A stretch of DNA of 64,000 nt from Enterobacteriaceae endosymbiont of Donacia cinerea (lineage in GTDB: Bacteria; Pseudomonadota; Gammaproteobacteria; Enterobacterales; Enterobacteriaceae): positions 2,314-66,313 of the forward strand of contig NZ_CP046204.1 of the NCBI RefSeq assembly GCF_012569925.1, read 5' to 3'. The translations under genes were made by a program, and so were the position numbers. The notes under the pieces were generated by a model. It saw only the letters and a list, made by a program, of their open reading frames with translations, was not told the DNA's origin and did not search any database. Of this stretch, positions 20,855-30,710 are shown piece by piece; within the stretch, counting starts at the first letter, position 1, and each line of letters opens with the position of its first letter.

Positions 20855-21451
20855 ATGAAAAAAAAAAAATGTTTTAATAAAATTAATATTATATCTGGTA
20901 AATGGAAAGGTAAAAAAATAAAAGTCATAAATAACAAAATATTAAAACCCACAATGTGTTTTATTCGTGAAAATTTATTCAATTGGCTTATGAAAAATCA
21001 TTTACATATGTTCATTTCTTTAGATTGTTATGCTGGTACTGGAATTTTAAGTTTGGAAGCTCTTTCTCGAAATATTTTATTTGCTACATTAATTGAAAAT
21101 AATAAAAAAATATTCCAACAATTAAAAAAAAATATTTTTTTATTAAAAATACAAAATATTTCTTTAATTTATCAAAATACTATAAATTTTTTATCAAAAA
21201 AATCAAATATACAATATAATTTAGTTTTTATAGATCCCCCTTTTTGTGAAAAAAATATTTTGTTACAAAAAACTTGTATTTTATTAGAAAAAAATAACTG
21301 GTTAAAAAATAATGCTAAAATTTTTATTGAATATAAAACTAAAAGTAAGAAAATTTTTTTACCAAAAAATTGGATAAAATATCGAGAAAAAAAATTTGGG
21401 ATTGTTACATATCTTTTATATAAAAGAATTTTATTAAATAAAAAATTATAA
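20855..21451 (+). CDS. rsmD: 16S rRNA m2G966 methyltransferase RsmD
   Basis: SAM-dependent methyltransferase modifying G966 of 16S rRNA. The 198 aa equal the E. coli length. ISGKWKGKKI, PTMCFIRENLFNWL, the SAM site LDCYAGTGILSLEALSR and the catalytic DPPF are clear. Codons 2-5 form a 12-A run, a likely slippage site. The gene overlaps the convergent tusA by 6 nt. The neighbourhood ftsY/rsmD...tusA is that of E. coli. Confidence 0.94.
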   Translation: MKKKKCFNKINIISGKWKGKKIKVINNKILKPTMCFIRENLFNWLMKNHLHMFISLDCYAGTGILSLEALSRNILFATLIENNKKIFQQLKKNIFLLKIQNISLIYQNTINFLSKKSNIQYNLVFIDPPFCEKNILLQKTCILLEKNNWLKNNAKIFIEYKTKSKKIFLPKNWIKYREKKFGIVTYLLYKRILLNKKL

Positions 21452-21700
21452 TTTTTTTATTAAAAATAAATATGGTGGTATATTATATATTTTTTTATAA
21501 ATTATGTTATAATTCATAAAGTAACAAAAATTTTTTATATCTGTATTAACTAATAAATTATCAGTAATAATTAATAAAGTTTCATTTTTTTTTATCCTAA
21601 GTGTTGTTTTTCTGATCATCATAATAGTTGTTGGACACTGTAATCCTTGTATATCTAAAATATAATTTGCATTTTTATAAAAATTATTTTTTTTTAACAT
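21446..21700 (-). CDS. tusA: Sulfur carrier protein TusA
   Basis: First carrier of the Tus relay: accepts persulfide from IscS and passes it towards TusBCD-TusE-MnmA for tRNA 2-thiouridine. 84 aa against 81 in E. coli. LDIQGLQCPTTIMMIRKT holds the active cysteine in the invariant CP motif near residue 23. Convergent with rsmD, overlapping by 6 nt. Confidence 0.94.
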   Translation of the reverse strand: MLKKNNFYKNANYILDIQGLQCPTTIMMIRKTTLRIKKNETLLIITDNLLVNTDIKNFCYFMNYNIIYKKIYNIPPYLFLIKKL

Positions 21701-21821
21701 TTTAATATATTATTAAGAATAAATTTATATGAATAATTTTATTATAATAAAAAAAATTTTTTTTTTATAAAAATTTATAATTAAATTTATTATTTTAAAA
21801 AATATAAGGTAGGTGAACGTT

Positions 21822-22820
21822 ATGGATTTAAATAAAAAAAGAACAATAGCTCTTGAAGATGCTATTGTTCAAATAGAGAACCAATTTGGTAAAGGTTCTA
21901 TTATGAGATTAGGTGATAATAGAACTATGGATATAGAATCAATATCAACAGGATCTATATCTTTAGATATAGCATTAGGTATTGGTGGATTACCAATTGG
22001 TAGAATAGTAGAAATATACGGTCCAGAATCTTCTGGTAAAACTACTTTAACATTACAGATTATAGCTGAAGCCCAAAAATTAGGAAAAGTTTGTGCTTTT
22101 ATTGATGCAGAACATGCTTTAGATCCTATATATGCTAAAAAGTTAAATGTGGATATTAATAAATTATTATGTTCTCAACCTGATACTGGAGAACAAGCAC
22201 TAGAATTATGTGATTCATTAGCTAAATCAGGAGTAATTGATGTTATCATTGTAGATTCTGTAGCAGCTTTAACTCCTAAAGCTGAAATAGAGGGAGAAAT
22301 AGGAGATTCTCATATAGGATTAGCAGCAAGGATGATGAGTCAAGCTATGCGTAAATTAGCAAGTAATTTAAAACAATCAAATACACTTTTAATTTTTATT
22401 AATCAAATTCGTATGAAAATTGGAATTTTATTCGGTAATCCTGAAGTAACAACTGGAGGTAATGCGTTAAAATTTTATGCTTCTATAAGATTAGATATTC
22501 GAAAAATTGGTAATGTTAAAAAAGGAGATGATATCATTGGTAATGAAACTAGAGTAAAAGTAGTTAAAAATAAAGTTGCAGTACCTTTTAAAAAAGCAGA
22601 ATTTCAAATTATTTACGGTAAAGGAATTAATATTTATGGAGAATTATTAGATTTAGGAGTAAAAGAAAAAATAATTGAAAAATGTGGATCATGGTATAGT
22701 TTTCATAATGAAAAAATTGGACAAGGAAAAATTAATGCTATCAATTTTTTAAAAAAAAATAAAGAACAAGCTACAGAAATAGAAAAAAAAATACGAAAGA
22801 TTTTTTTTAAAAAAAAATAA
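21822..22820 (+). CDS. recA: Recombinase RecA
   Basis: ATP-dependent strand-exchange filament protein for homologous recombination. Walker [10 protein letters not shown], Walker [41 protein letters not shown] and [12 protein letters not shown] are intact. I choose ATG 21822 (332 aa) over the in-frame GTG 21813, because AAGGTAGG ends about 9 nt upstream of the ATG. The C-terminus is about 20 residues shorter than in E. coli and lacks the acidic tail that tempers RecA activity. Followed by alaS and csrA as in E. coli, without recX. Confidence 0.97.
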   Translation: MDLNKKRTIALEDAIVQIENQFGKGSIMRLGDNRTMDIESISTGSISLDIALGIGGLPIGRIVEIYGPESSGKTTLTLQIIAEAQKLGKVCAFIDAEHALDPIYAKKLNVDINKLLCSQPDTGEQALELCDSLAKSGVIDVIIVDSVAALTPKAEIEGEIGDSHIGLAARMMSQAMRKLASNLKQSNTLLIFINQIRMKIGILFGNPEVTTGGNALKFYASIRLDIRKIGNVKKGDDIIGNETRVKVVKNKVAVPFKKAEFQIIYGKGINIYGELLDLGVKEKIIEKCGSWYSFHNEKIGQGKINAINFLKKNKEQATEIEKKIRKIFFKKK

Positions 22821-22891
22821 TATAATTAAATATTTTATTTTTATAATTAATTTATATACTATTTTAATAGTAATTAAGGATAATTTATAAT

Positions 22892-25531
22892 ATGGGAAAT
22901 AAAATAGAAGAAGTTCGTAAAATGTTTTTAGAATTTTTTCATAAAAAAAAACATAAAATAATAGAAGGAAGTTCATTAATACCTCATGATGATACATCAT
23001 TATTATTTACAAATGCAGGTATGAATCAATTTAAAGAATATTTCTTAGGATATAAAAAATCTCCTTATCCAAGAATTACTACAGTTCAAAAATGTATAAG
23101 AGTAGGAGGAAAACATAATGATTTAGAAAATGTTGGTTTTACAAATAGACATCATACATTTTTTGAAATGCTAGGAAATTTTAGTTTTGGAGATTATTTT
23201 AAAAAAGAAGCAATTTCTTATGCATGGGAATTATTAACTGATTCAAAATGGTTTAATTTAAAAAAAGAAAAAATATATATAACTGTATATTATACAGATA
23301 TAGAAACATATAATATTTGGAATAAAAATATTGGTATTCCAAAAAAAAATATCTTTTTAATAAAAGATAAAAATAATAAAATATATAATTCTGATAATTT
23401 TTGGCAAATGTCAGATACAGGACCTTGTGGCCCTTCTACTGAAATTTTTTATGATTTAGGTAATAATTTAAAAGGAAATATTAAAAATAACTCATTAGGT
23501 GATCGTTTTATTGAAATATGGAATATTGTATTTATACAATTTAATAAAAATTTAAACGGGGAACTAATACCCTTATTAATAAAATCAGTTGATACTGGTA
23601 TGGGATTAGAACGTATTAGTTCTATTTTAGAAGGAGTTAATTCAAATTATCAACTATGTTTTTTTAAAAAAATGATTACAAATATAAATCATTTTATTAA
23701 AAATAAAGATTTAAAACATAATTCGTTAAAAGTTATAGCTGATCATATTAGATCTTCTATACATTTAATATCAGAAGGTATTTTACCTAGTAATGAAAAA
23801 AGAGGATATATATTAAGAAAAATTATAAGAAGAGCTATAAATCACGGTAGAATTTTAGGTAAAAAAAAAACATTTTTTTATAAATTAGTAAAAATATATA
23901 TTAAATATATTAATAATAAAGAAAAAAATATTTTATATAAACAATATAATAATATTGTTACTATAATTAAACATGAAGAAGAAAACTATAATAAAATTAT
24001 AGAATCAGGAATATTATTATTAGATAAAGAAATTAGAAAATCAAAAAAAAAATTTTTATCAGGAAAAAAAATATTTTATTTATATGATACGTTTGGACTA
24101 TCTCCTGATTTAATAGAAAATATATGTATAGATAAAAAAATTAATATTAATAAAGAAGAATTTATAAAATATATGGATATTCAAAAACAAAATTCAAGAA
24201 AAAAAAATTTTTTTGAAAAAAAAAATTTTTTTTATCATAAAAATAAAATATCAAAATTTGATGGATATGAAAAATTTATTGTTTATAGTAAAATAATTGA
24301 TATATATTTGAATGAAAAATTAGTACATAAAATAGTAACAGGAGATCAAGGAGAAATAATATTAGATATTACTTCTTTTTATGGAGAATCTGGAGGACAA
24401 ATAGGTGATATAGGATTTTTAGAAAAAGATAAAAATAATATTTTTCAAGTTTATAATACAAAAATACAAGGAAATTTAATTATTCATATTGGAAAAATGA
24501 TTTTAGGATCATTAAAAATTAATGATTATTTATATTCTAAAATAAATATACCTAATCGTATGATAATTAGTAGAAATCATTCTGCAACACATTTATTACA
24601 TGCTATTTTACGTAAAAAATTCGGAAATTATGTCCAACAAAAAGGATCTTTAATTACTAATAAGTATTTAAGATTTGATTTTTCATATGATAATTCTTTA
24701 GAATTAGAAGATATTTTTGATATTGAAAAAAAAATTAATAATTATATATTTCAAAATATACCCATAAAAACATATTTTTTAAAAAAAAAAAAAATAAAAG
24801 ATAATAATATTATTTCTTTATTTGAAAATAAATATAATCATACTGTAAAGATTATAGATATTAAAAATATTTCAAAAGAATTTTGCTGTGGAACACATAT
24901 TTCAAATACTCAAGAAATTGGTTTTTTTATAATTACAAAATTTTTAAATATCGCAAGTGGTATAAAACGTATACACGCTATTACTCATAATTTAGCATTA
25001 GAATATATACAAAAACAAAATCAAAATATTAAATCTATTTCTAATATATTTAAAACAGATGAAAAAAATTTAATAAAAAATATTTTATTAAATAAAAAAA
25101 AGATTAATATATTAAAATGTAAAATTAAAGAATTAGAAAAATATATTATTTTAAAAGAAGAAAAATTTTTATTAAAAAATAATATTTTATTAAATAATAT
25201 TAACTTAATAATAAGTAAAATATATAATTTTAATCCAAAATTATTTAATTATTTTATAAAAAAATTATTAAAAAAATTTAAAAAAGTAATAATTTTATTA
25301 TCCACAAAATGGGAAAACAAAATATTTTTTATAATAAAAATAACAAAAGATCTTTCTAAAAAAATAAATGTTCTGGAAATAATTAAAAAAAATTTAGATA
25401 AAAATGTTTGTAAAATAAATGGATGTGTTAATATGGCACAAGGAAATATTAATCTTAATGAAGATAAATATTATTTTTTCTTATCTAAAATAAGATTATT
25501 TATTTTAAACAAAATAAATAAATTAATTTAA
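22892..25531 (+). CDS. alaS: Alanyl-tRNA synthetase
   Basis: Class II synthetase with editing. 879 aa (E. coli 876). The aminoacylation domain starts near the N-terminus (FTNAGMNQFKEYFLG, RHHTFFEMLGNFSFGDYF). The editing domain has HSATHLLHA near residue 567 and the zinc-binding CCGTH near 670. The C-terminal oligomerisation region is very Lys/Asn/Ile-rich. A 14-A run (24781-24794) sits in frame after a six-T run. It directly precedes csrA. Confidence 0.97.
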   Translation: MGNKIEEVRKMFLEFFHKKKHKIIEGSSLIPHDDTSLLFTNAGMNQFKEYFLGYKKSPYPRITTVQKCIRVGGKHNDLENVGFTNRHHTFFEMLGNFSFGDYFKKEAISYAWELLTDSKWFNLKKEKIYITVYYTDIETYNIWNKNIGIPKKNIFLIKDKNNKIYNSDNFWQMSDTGPCGPSTEIFYDLGNNLKGNIKNNSLGDRFIEIWNIVFIQFNKNLNGELIPLLIKSVDTGMGLERISSILEGVNSNYQLCFFKKMITNINHFIKNKDLKHNSLKVIADHIRSSIHLISEGILPSNEKRGYILRKIIRRAINHGRILGKKKTFFYKLVKIYIKYINNKEKNILYKQYNNIVTIIKHEEENYNKIIESGILLLDKEIRKSKKKFLSGKKIFYLYDTFGLSPDLIENICIDKKININKEEFIKYMDIQKQNSRKKNFFEKKNFFYHKNKISKFDGYEKFIVYSKIIDIYLNEKLVHKIVTGDQGEIILDITSFYGESGGQIGDIGFLEKDKNNIFQVYNTKIQGNLIIHIGKMILGSLKINDYLYSKINIPNRMIISRNHSATHLLHAILRKKFGNYVQQKGSLITNKYLRFDFSYDNSLELEDIFDIEKKINNYIFQNIPIKTYFLKKKKIKDNNIISLFENKYNHTVKIIDIKNISKEFCCGTHISNTQEIGFFIITKFLNIASGIKRIHAITHNLALEYIQKQNQNIKSISNIFKTDEKNLIKNILLNKKKINILKCKIKELEKYIILKEEKFLLKNNILLNNINLIISKIYNFNPKLFNYFIKKLLKKFKKVIILLSTKWENKIFFIIKITKDLSKKINVLEIIKKNLDKNVCKINGCVNMAQGNINLNEDKYYFFLSKIRLFILNKINKLI

Positions 25532-25640
25532 GTTTAAATTAATTAAATTTATTTTAAAATAAAAATTTGAAATTATTATTTTAAATAAATATTAATATAA
25601 TAAATATTTTATTATATTTTATTTTTTTAAGGAGAAAAGG

Positions 25641-25832
25641 ATGCTTATTCTTACTCGCCGAGTAGGCGAAACACTTATGATAGGTGATGAAGTTATAGTA
25701 ACAGTATTAGGAATAAAAGGGAATCAAGTTCGAATAGGTGTTAATGCTCCTAGAGAAATTGCTGTTCATCGTGAAGAAATATATCAACGTATACAAGCAG
25801 AGAAAAATCAAAAAACAAATTCGTTAAAATAA
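25641..25832 (+). CDS. csrA: Carbon storage regulator CsrA
   Basis: Small dimeric RNA-binding protein that represses or stabilises mRNAs at GGA motifs. 63 aa (E. coli 61); [38 protein letters not shown] and the C-terminal helix are nearly identical to E. coli. AAGGAGAAAAGG upstream gives a strong ribosome site and two GGA triplets (25631, 25639), so autoregulation is possible. The DNA is less A-rich than neighbouring genes, indicating strong constraint. alaS-csrA-tRNA-Ser-tRNA-Arg is E. coli order. Confidence 0.97.
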   Translation: MLILTRRVGETLMIGDEVIVTVLGIKGNQVRIGVNAPREIAVHREEIYQRIQAEKNQKTNSLK

Positions 25833-25859
25833 ATTTATTTTTTTACAAAAATAATTAAT

Positions 25860-25887
25860 TTGACAAAGTTTTTATAAAAGATATAAT
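25860..25887 (+). promoter_or_regulatory. Predicted sigma-70 promoter for the Ser-Arg tRNA pair
   Basis: A perfect -35 TTGACA (25860-25865) and a perfect -10 TATAAT (25882-25887) are separated by 16 bases, 24 nt upstream of tRNA-Ser(GCU). This is the clearest consensus promoter in the window. Confidence 0.75.
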
Positions 25888-25911
25888 ATTATATCTAAGT
25901 TTAATATAATT

Positions 25912-25998
25912 GGTGAGATGGCCGAGTGGCTTAAGGCGCACCCCTGCTAAGGGTGTATGTGGTTTTCTGCATCGAGGGTTCGAATCTCTCTCTCACCG
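25912..25998 (+). tRNA. serV: tRNA-Ser(GCU)
   Basis: 87-nt class II tRNA with acceptor stem GGTGAGA/TCTCACC, anticodon GCT, long variable arm and the usual discriminator G. CCA is not encoded (GAAA follows). It precedes tRNA-Arg(ACG) as serV-argV do in E. coli. Confidence 0.97.
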
Positions 25999-26011
25999 AA
26001 AGATATTATAG

Positions 26012-26084
26012 GCATCCGTAGCTCAGAGGATAGAGCACTCGGCTACGAACCGAGTGGTCGGGGGTTCAAATCCTCCCGGATGCA
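26012..26084 (+). tRNA. argV: tRNA-Arg(ACG)
   Basis: 73-nt tRNA with acceptor stem GCATCCG/CGGATGC and anticodon loop CTACGAA (ACG). The wobble A must be deaminated to inosine by TadA, encoded at 37282-37791. Discriminator A; CCA is not encoded. One copy replaces the multiple argVYZQ copies of E. coli. Confidence 0.97.
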
Positions 26085-26212
26085 AATAAAAAATTTATTT
26101 TTACTATTATATTTTTTAAAGTTGAAATCTTTTAATATAAAAAGAAGCATATTTATTTAAAATAATAAGTTAATTAATTAACTAATTTCGTTATATAGTA
26201 TTTTTATTTTAC

Positions 26213-27049
26213 TTAAAGTTTTGTTTCTTGTTCACGTAAAATATCATTAATTTCAGTTTTACTTAAAGTTTTTTTATCTACTTTTTTAACTATTATTACA
26301 CAATATAAACTATATTTACCATCTTTTGATGGTAAACTACCTGGTACTACAACTGAATAGCTAGGAATTATTCCATAATGAATTAAACCTGTCTCTCTAT
26401 TATAAATTTTAGTACTTTGTCCTATATATACTCCCATTGAAATTACTGATCCTTTTTTTACAATTACCCCTTCTACTATTTCCGATCTTGCTCCTATAAA
26501 ACAATTATCTTCTATAATAGTGGGTCTAGATTGTATTGGTTCTAAAACACCACCTATTCCGACGCCTCCTGAAATATGAACATTATTTCCTATTTGAGCA
26601 CAAGAACCTATTGTAGACCAAGTATCTATCATAGTTTTTTTACCTATAAAAGCTCCTATATTAATAAAAGAAGGCATTAGTATTGTGTTTTTAGAAATAA
26701 AAGATCCATATCTTACTACAGTAGGAGGTATAATACGACATTTCATTTTTTCAAAATCATTCTTTTTAAAATTATCACCAAATTTTAAAGGTATTTTATC
26801 GTAAAAACTATTATATTTACTTTTTAATATAAAATTTTGATTAATACGAAAATATAATAATATTGCTTTTTTTATCCATTCATAAACTTTCCAATTTCCT
26901 TTAATATTCTCAGATACTCTAATTATACCTTTATCCAAAAATTTAATTACTTTATTAATATTATTAATAACTTCTTTATTTTTTAATAAATTATTATTTT
27001 TTTTATATTCTGAAAAATAATTTTCTATAATATCTTTAGTATATTTCAT
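26213..27049 (-). CDS. dapD: Tetrahydrodipicolinate N-succinyltransferase
   Basis: Transfers succinyl from succinyl-CoA to tetrahydrodipicolinate in the succinylase branch of diaminopimelate/lysine synthesis. 278 aa (E. coli 274). After an alpha-helical N-terminal part comes the left-handed beta-helix with hexapeptide repeats around residues 115-235 ([46 protein letters not shown]). It acts downstream of DapA and DapB in this window. Single gene. Confidence 0.97.
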   Translation of the reverse strand: MKYTKDIIENYFSEYKKNNNLLKNKEVINNINKVIKFLDKGIIRVSENIKGNWKVYEWIKKAILLYFRINQNFILKSKYNSFYDKIPLKFGDNFKKNDFEKMKCRIIPPTVVRYGSFISKNTILMPSFINIGAFIGKKTMIDTWSTIGSCAQIGNNVHISGGVGIGGVLEPIQSRPTIIEDNCFIGARSEIVEGVIVKKGSVISMGVYIGQSTKIYNRETGLIHYGIIPSYSVVVPGSLPSKDGKYSLYCVIIVKKVDKKTLSKTEINDILREQETKL

Positions 27050-27133
27050 ATAATTTTATTATTAAAATTTTTTAAATTAAAATATGTGTACTTTTTTAAT
27101 AACAATATCATTTATTTAATAAATAAACAAATT

Positions 27134-29221
27134 TTAATATTTTTCAAAATTACTTATTTTATTAAGTAAAGAAATTACTTTATTCTCATTAATAATTTTA
27201 ATATTAAATTTACTTGCTTTTAATAATTTAGAACTTGGATTTATACCTAAAATTAATATATTTGTTTTTTTACTAATATTAGTATTTATTATAGCTCCTA
27301 ATATCATTAGTTGATTTACAAGATTATGTCTTGTTATAAATTTTAATTTACCAGTAATAACTATTTTTTTTTGATAAAAAAAATTTTTTTCTGAAATTTT
27401 TTTAGAATAAATAATATCTATTTTTTTTAATAAATTTTGAATAATATTTATATTATGTTTTTTTTTAATATAATTTAATATATTTAATGAAGTTTTTTTT
27501 CCTATGTTAGTAATATTTTGTAATTTAGTTATATTAGTATTTAAAAAATCTTCTAATGTTTTAAAAAAAAATGATATAATATTAGACGTTACTATTCCTA
27601 CTTCGGGAATTCCTAAAGAAAATAAAAACCTACTAAATGTAATTTTTTGTTTTTTTTTTAAAAATTTTAAAATTTTTTTAATAGATTTATTACCTAAATA
27701 ATCTACTTTAGATAAAGTAAAAATATTTAAATTTAATAAATCTACAGAACTTTTTATTAAATTTTTATCTACTAATTTATCAATTAACTTTTCTCCAATA
27801 AAACTTATATTTATAGCATTTTTTGAAATAAAATGTTTTAAATACGCTTTTAATTGAGATTTACAAAATAATTCTGATGTACAATATAAAATATTATTTT
27901 TTTTTTTCTTTAAAATAGAATTACAACTCGGACATATTTTAGGTATTAAAATATTTTTTCTTTTTTTTATAGAATGTTTATTAATTATTACATTAGTAAT
28001 TTTAGGTATTACATCACCACATCTTTGTATTACAATATTATCTCCAATTTTTAAATCTAATCTTTTTATTTCATTAATATTATATAATGTTGCAAAACTA
28101 ATATTTACTCCATTAATATTTACTGTATGAAAATTAGCAATTGGAGTAAGAATTCCTGTACGTCCAATTTGAAAAGTTACTTTTTTTAATAATGTTAATT
28201 TTTCTTGTGAAGGAAATTTATAAGCAATAGCCCATTTAGGTGCACGATTAGTATGTCCAAAAATATTTTGTTGTTTTATATTATTTATTTTAATAACAAT
28301 ACCATCTATATTATAAGGTAAAAGATGCCTATTTTTTTTATAATATTTATAAAAATTAATAATTTTATAATAAGAAGAATAAATTTTAGTATGATTACAT
28401 ATAGGAATTCCATAATGCTTTAATTTTTTTAATATTTCTTGTTGACTTAAAAAAAAATTTTTATCTATAAAACCAATTCCATAACTAAAAAAATTTAATA
28501 AATTTAAAATTTTTGTATTAATATTTTTGTTTAATTTTAATATTCCTAATGTAGCACTTCTTGTATTACTAAATAATTTAGTTTTATTTAATTGTTTTTG
28601 ATTCAATATCTTAAAATTTTTTTTTGTTATAAATATTTCACCTCTTATTTCTAAATTTTTAGGTAAATTTTTTCCTTTTAAAATATGAGGTATATTTTTA
28701 ATTTGCAATATATTTTGTGTAATATTTTCTCCAAAAAAACCATCTCCTCTTGTTATTGCACTAACTAAATAACCATTTTTATATAATAAATTAATTGCTA
28801 TACCATCAAATTTTAATTCACAGCAAAAATTAGATTTATGTATTATTTTCTTAATAGGAGAAAAAAAATTTTTAAATAAATCATATTCACTAAAAACATT
28901 ATTTAATGATAACATTGGTATTTTATGATTTTTCTTTTTAAAAAATATAAATGATTTATATTTAGAACCTACTAATTGAGTAGGAGAATATTTATTTTTT
29001 AAATAAGGATATAAATTTTCTAATTTTACTAATTTAATTAATAATTTATCATATTGATAATCAAGAATATCAGAATTATTCAATATATAATATCTATAAT
29101 TATAATTTGTAATTATTTTACGTAGTTTTATAATTTTTTTTTTATAACAAAAAAGTTTATAAACTTTATATAAAATATTTATTAATCTAATTATATAAAA
29201 TTTTATATTTTTCTTTTCCAT
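27134..29221 (-). CDS. ligA: NAD-dependent DNA ligase LigA
   Basis: Seals nicks during replication and repair. 695 aa against 671 in E. coli. Domain Ia, the adenylation domain with the active-site lysine in CELKFDGIA, an OB fold (GRTGILTPIA), a four-Cys zinc finger (CPSC...CTSELFC near residue 410), helix-hairpin-helix repeats and a C-terminal BRCT domain are all present. The extra length is a Lys/Tyr-rich N-terminal lead of about 24 residues with no E. coli counterpart. ATG 29221 lies inside the end of cysS (19-nt overlap). No other ATG is close, so translation may be coupled, or a non-ATG start may lie further in. Confidence 0.95.
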   Translation of the reverse strand: MEKKNIKFYIIRLINILYKVYKLFCYKKKIIKLRKIITNYNYRYYILNNSDILDYQYDKLLIKLVKLENLYPYLKNKYSPTQLVGSKYKSFIFFKKKNHKIPMLSLNNVFSEYDLFKNFFSPIKKIIHKSNFCCELKFDGIAINLLYKNGYLVSAITRGDGFFGENITQNILQIKNIPHILKGKNLPKNLEIRGEIFITKKNFKILNQKQLNKTKLFSNTRSATLGILKLNKNINTKILNLLNFFSYGIGFIDKNFFLSQQEILKKLKHYGIPICNHTKIYSSYYKIINFYKYYKKNRHLLPYNIDGIVIKINNIKQQNIFGHTNRAPKWAIAYKFPSQEKLTLLKKVTFQIGRTGILTPIANFHTVNINGVNISFATLYNINEIKRLDLKIGDNIVIQRCGDVIPKITNVIINKHSIKKRKNILIPKICPSCNSILKKKKNNILYCTSELFCKSQLKAYLKHFISKNAINISFIGEKLIDKLVDKNLIKSSVDLLNLNIFTLSKVDYLGNKSIKKILKFLKKKQKITFSRFLFSLGIPEVGIVTSNIISFFFKTLEDFLNTNITKLQNITNIGKKTSLNILNYIKKKHNINIIQNLLKKIDIIYSKKISEKNFFYQKKIVITGKLKFITRHNLVNQLMILGAIINTNISKKTNILILGINPSSKLLKASKFNIKIINENKVISLLNKISNFEKY

Positions 29222-30609
29222 ATTGTTCCAATATCTGTATCTTCTAAAAGAATATTTTTATTTTTTAACTTATTTCTAATATAATCAGCTTTATTCCATA
29301 ATTTATTTTGACGAGCAATATTACGTTTTTTAATTAATTTTTTTATTTCATCTTCACTATAATAATTATATAAATATGTATTATTTTGTAAATATTTTTT
29401 AGGATTATAAAATAAAATCCCTAAAATATTACCTAATTTTTTTAATTTTAAAATATAATAATTAGCAATTAAATATTTTTTATTTTTATAAAAAATATTA
29501 ATTTTTTTAGATATTTTAAATAATATACTATATGCTTTAGGAGTATTAAAATCATCATTCATAGCATTATAAAATTGTTGTTCTAATAAAAAAAAATTAT
29601 TTTTAATATTTTTTATATTAAAAAATTTTTTTTTATAAAATAAAGAAGTATATAATTTTTTTATAGCTATTTGTGCTTGTTTTAATTTAGTTTCATTAAA
29701 TATAATAGGACTACGATAGTGAGTAGCAGTTAAAAAATATCTAATAACTTCTTCATTATATTTTAATAATAAGTCTTTTATTTTAAAAGTATTTTTTAAA
29801 GATTTAGACATTTTTTTATTATTAATTATAATCATCCCTGTATGTATCCAATAATTAACAAAAAATTTTGGATCAATACAAGAAGATTGAGCAATTTCAT
29901 TTTCATGATGAGGAAATATTAAATCATTACCACCACCATGTATATCAAAACACTTTCCTAAATATTTACGACTCAAAGCTGAACATTCTATATGCCATCC
30001 CGGACGGCCATAACCCCAAGGAGAGTCCCATCCTATATTTAATTTATTAGTTAATTTCCATAAAATAAAATCTTTATAATTTTGTTTAAAATTAATATTC
30101 TTAACTCTTATATTTGATTTTAATAAATTTATATTTTGTTTAGATAAAAATCCATATTTTGGATATTTTTTAATAGAAAACATAATATCACCATTCTTAG
30201 CAATATATGCAGTATTATTTATTAGTAACTTTTTTATTACAGATATAATATCTTGTATATGATCAGTAACTTTAGGTTCAAAATTAGGAAATAATATATT
30301 TAAATTATTAAAATCTTTTGATATTTTATCAATTATATTTTTTGTAATAGAATATATATTCTTATTTTCATGATTTGCTAAATTTATAATTTTATCATCA
30401 ATATCAGTAATATTTCTTATATAATAAACTTCATAATTTAAAAATTTTAAATATCTGATAATAATATCAAATACAATAAAAGTTCTTCCATGACCAATAT
30501 GACATATATCATATGGAGTTACACCACATACATAAATTTTTACTTTTTTTTTATTAATAGGATAAAATACTTCTTTTTTTTTACTTAATGTATTAAAAAT
30601 TTTTAACAT
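29203..30609 (-). CDS. cysS: Cysteinyl-tRNA synthetase
   Basis: Class I zinc synthetase charging tRNA-Cys, whose gene is at 62962. 468 aa (E. coli 461). [23 protein letters not shown] (about residues 27-49) combines the first zinc cysteine with [14 protein letters not shown] and HHENE supply the other zinc ligands, and KKMSKSLKN is the KMSKS loop. Its last 19 nt overlap ligA. Confidence 0.97.
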   Translation of the reverse strand: MLKIFNTLSKKKEVFYPINKKKVKIYVCGVTPYDICHIGHGRTFIVFDIIIRYLKFLNYEVYYIRNITDIDDKIINLANHENKNIYSITKNIIDKISKDFNNLNILFPNFEPKVTDHIQDIISVIKKLLINNTAYIAKNGDIMFSIKKYPKYGFLSKQNINLLKSNIRVKNINFKQNYKDFILWKLTNKLNIGWDSPWGYGRPGWHIECSALSRKYLGKCFDIHGGGNDLIFPHHENEIAQSSCIDPKFFVNYWIHTGMIIINNKKMSKSLKNTFKIKDLLLKYNEEVIRYFLTATHYRSPIIFNETKLKQAQIAIKKLYTSLFYKKKFFNIKNIKNNFFLLEQQFYNAMNDDFNTPKAYSILFKISKKINIFYKNKKYLIANYYILKLKKLGNILGILFYNPKKYLQNNTYLYNYYSEDEIKKLIKKRNIARQNKLWNKADYIRNKLKNKNILLEDTDIGTIWKRKI

Positions 30610-30710
30610 TTCTTTTTTCTTAATTAAATTATATAAATAATTTTATATTAATTATTTTTTTATGTAATATTTTTTTATAAAAAATTAATTAAATTATTTT
30701 AGAAAAAATT

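Noticed and set aside
25957..26160. 67-codon ORF over the Ser/Arg tRNA pair
   Set aside because: Reads through two perfect tRNA genes.
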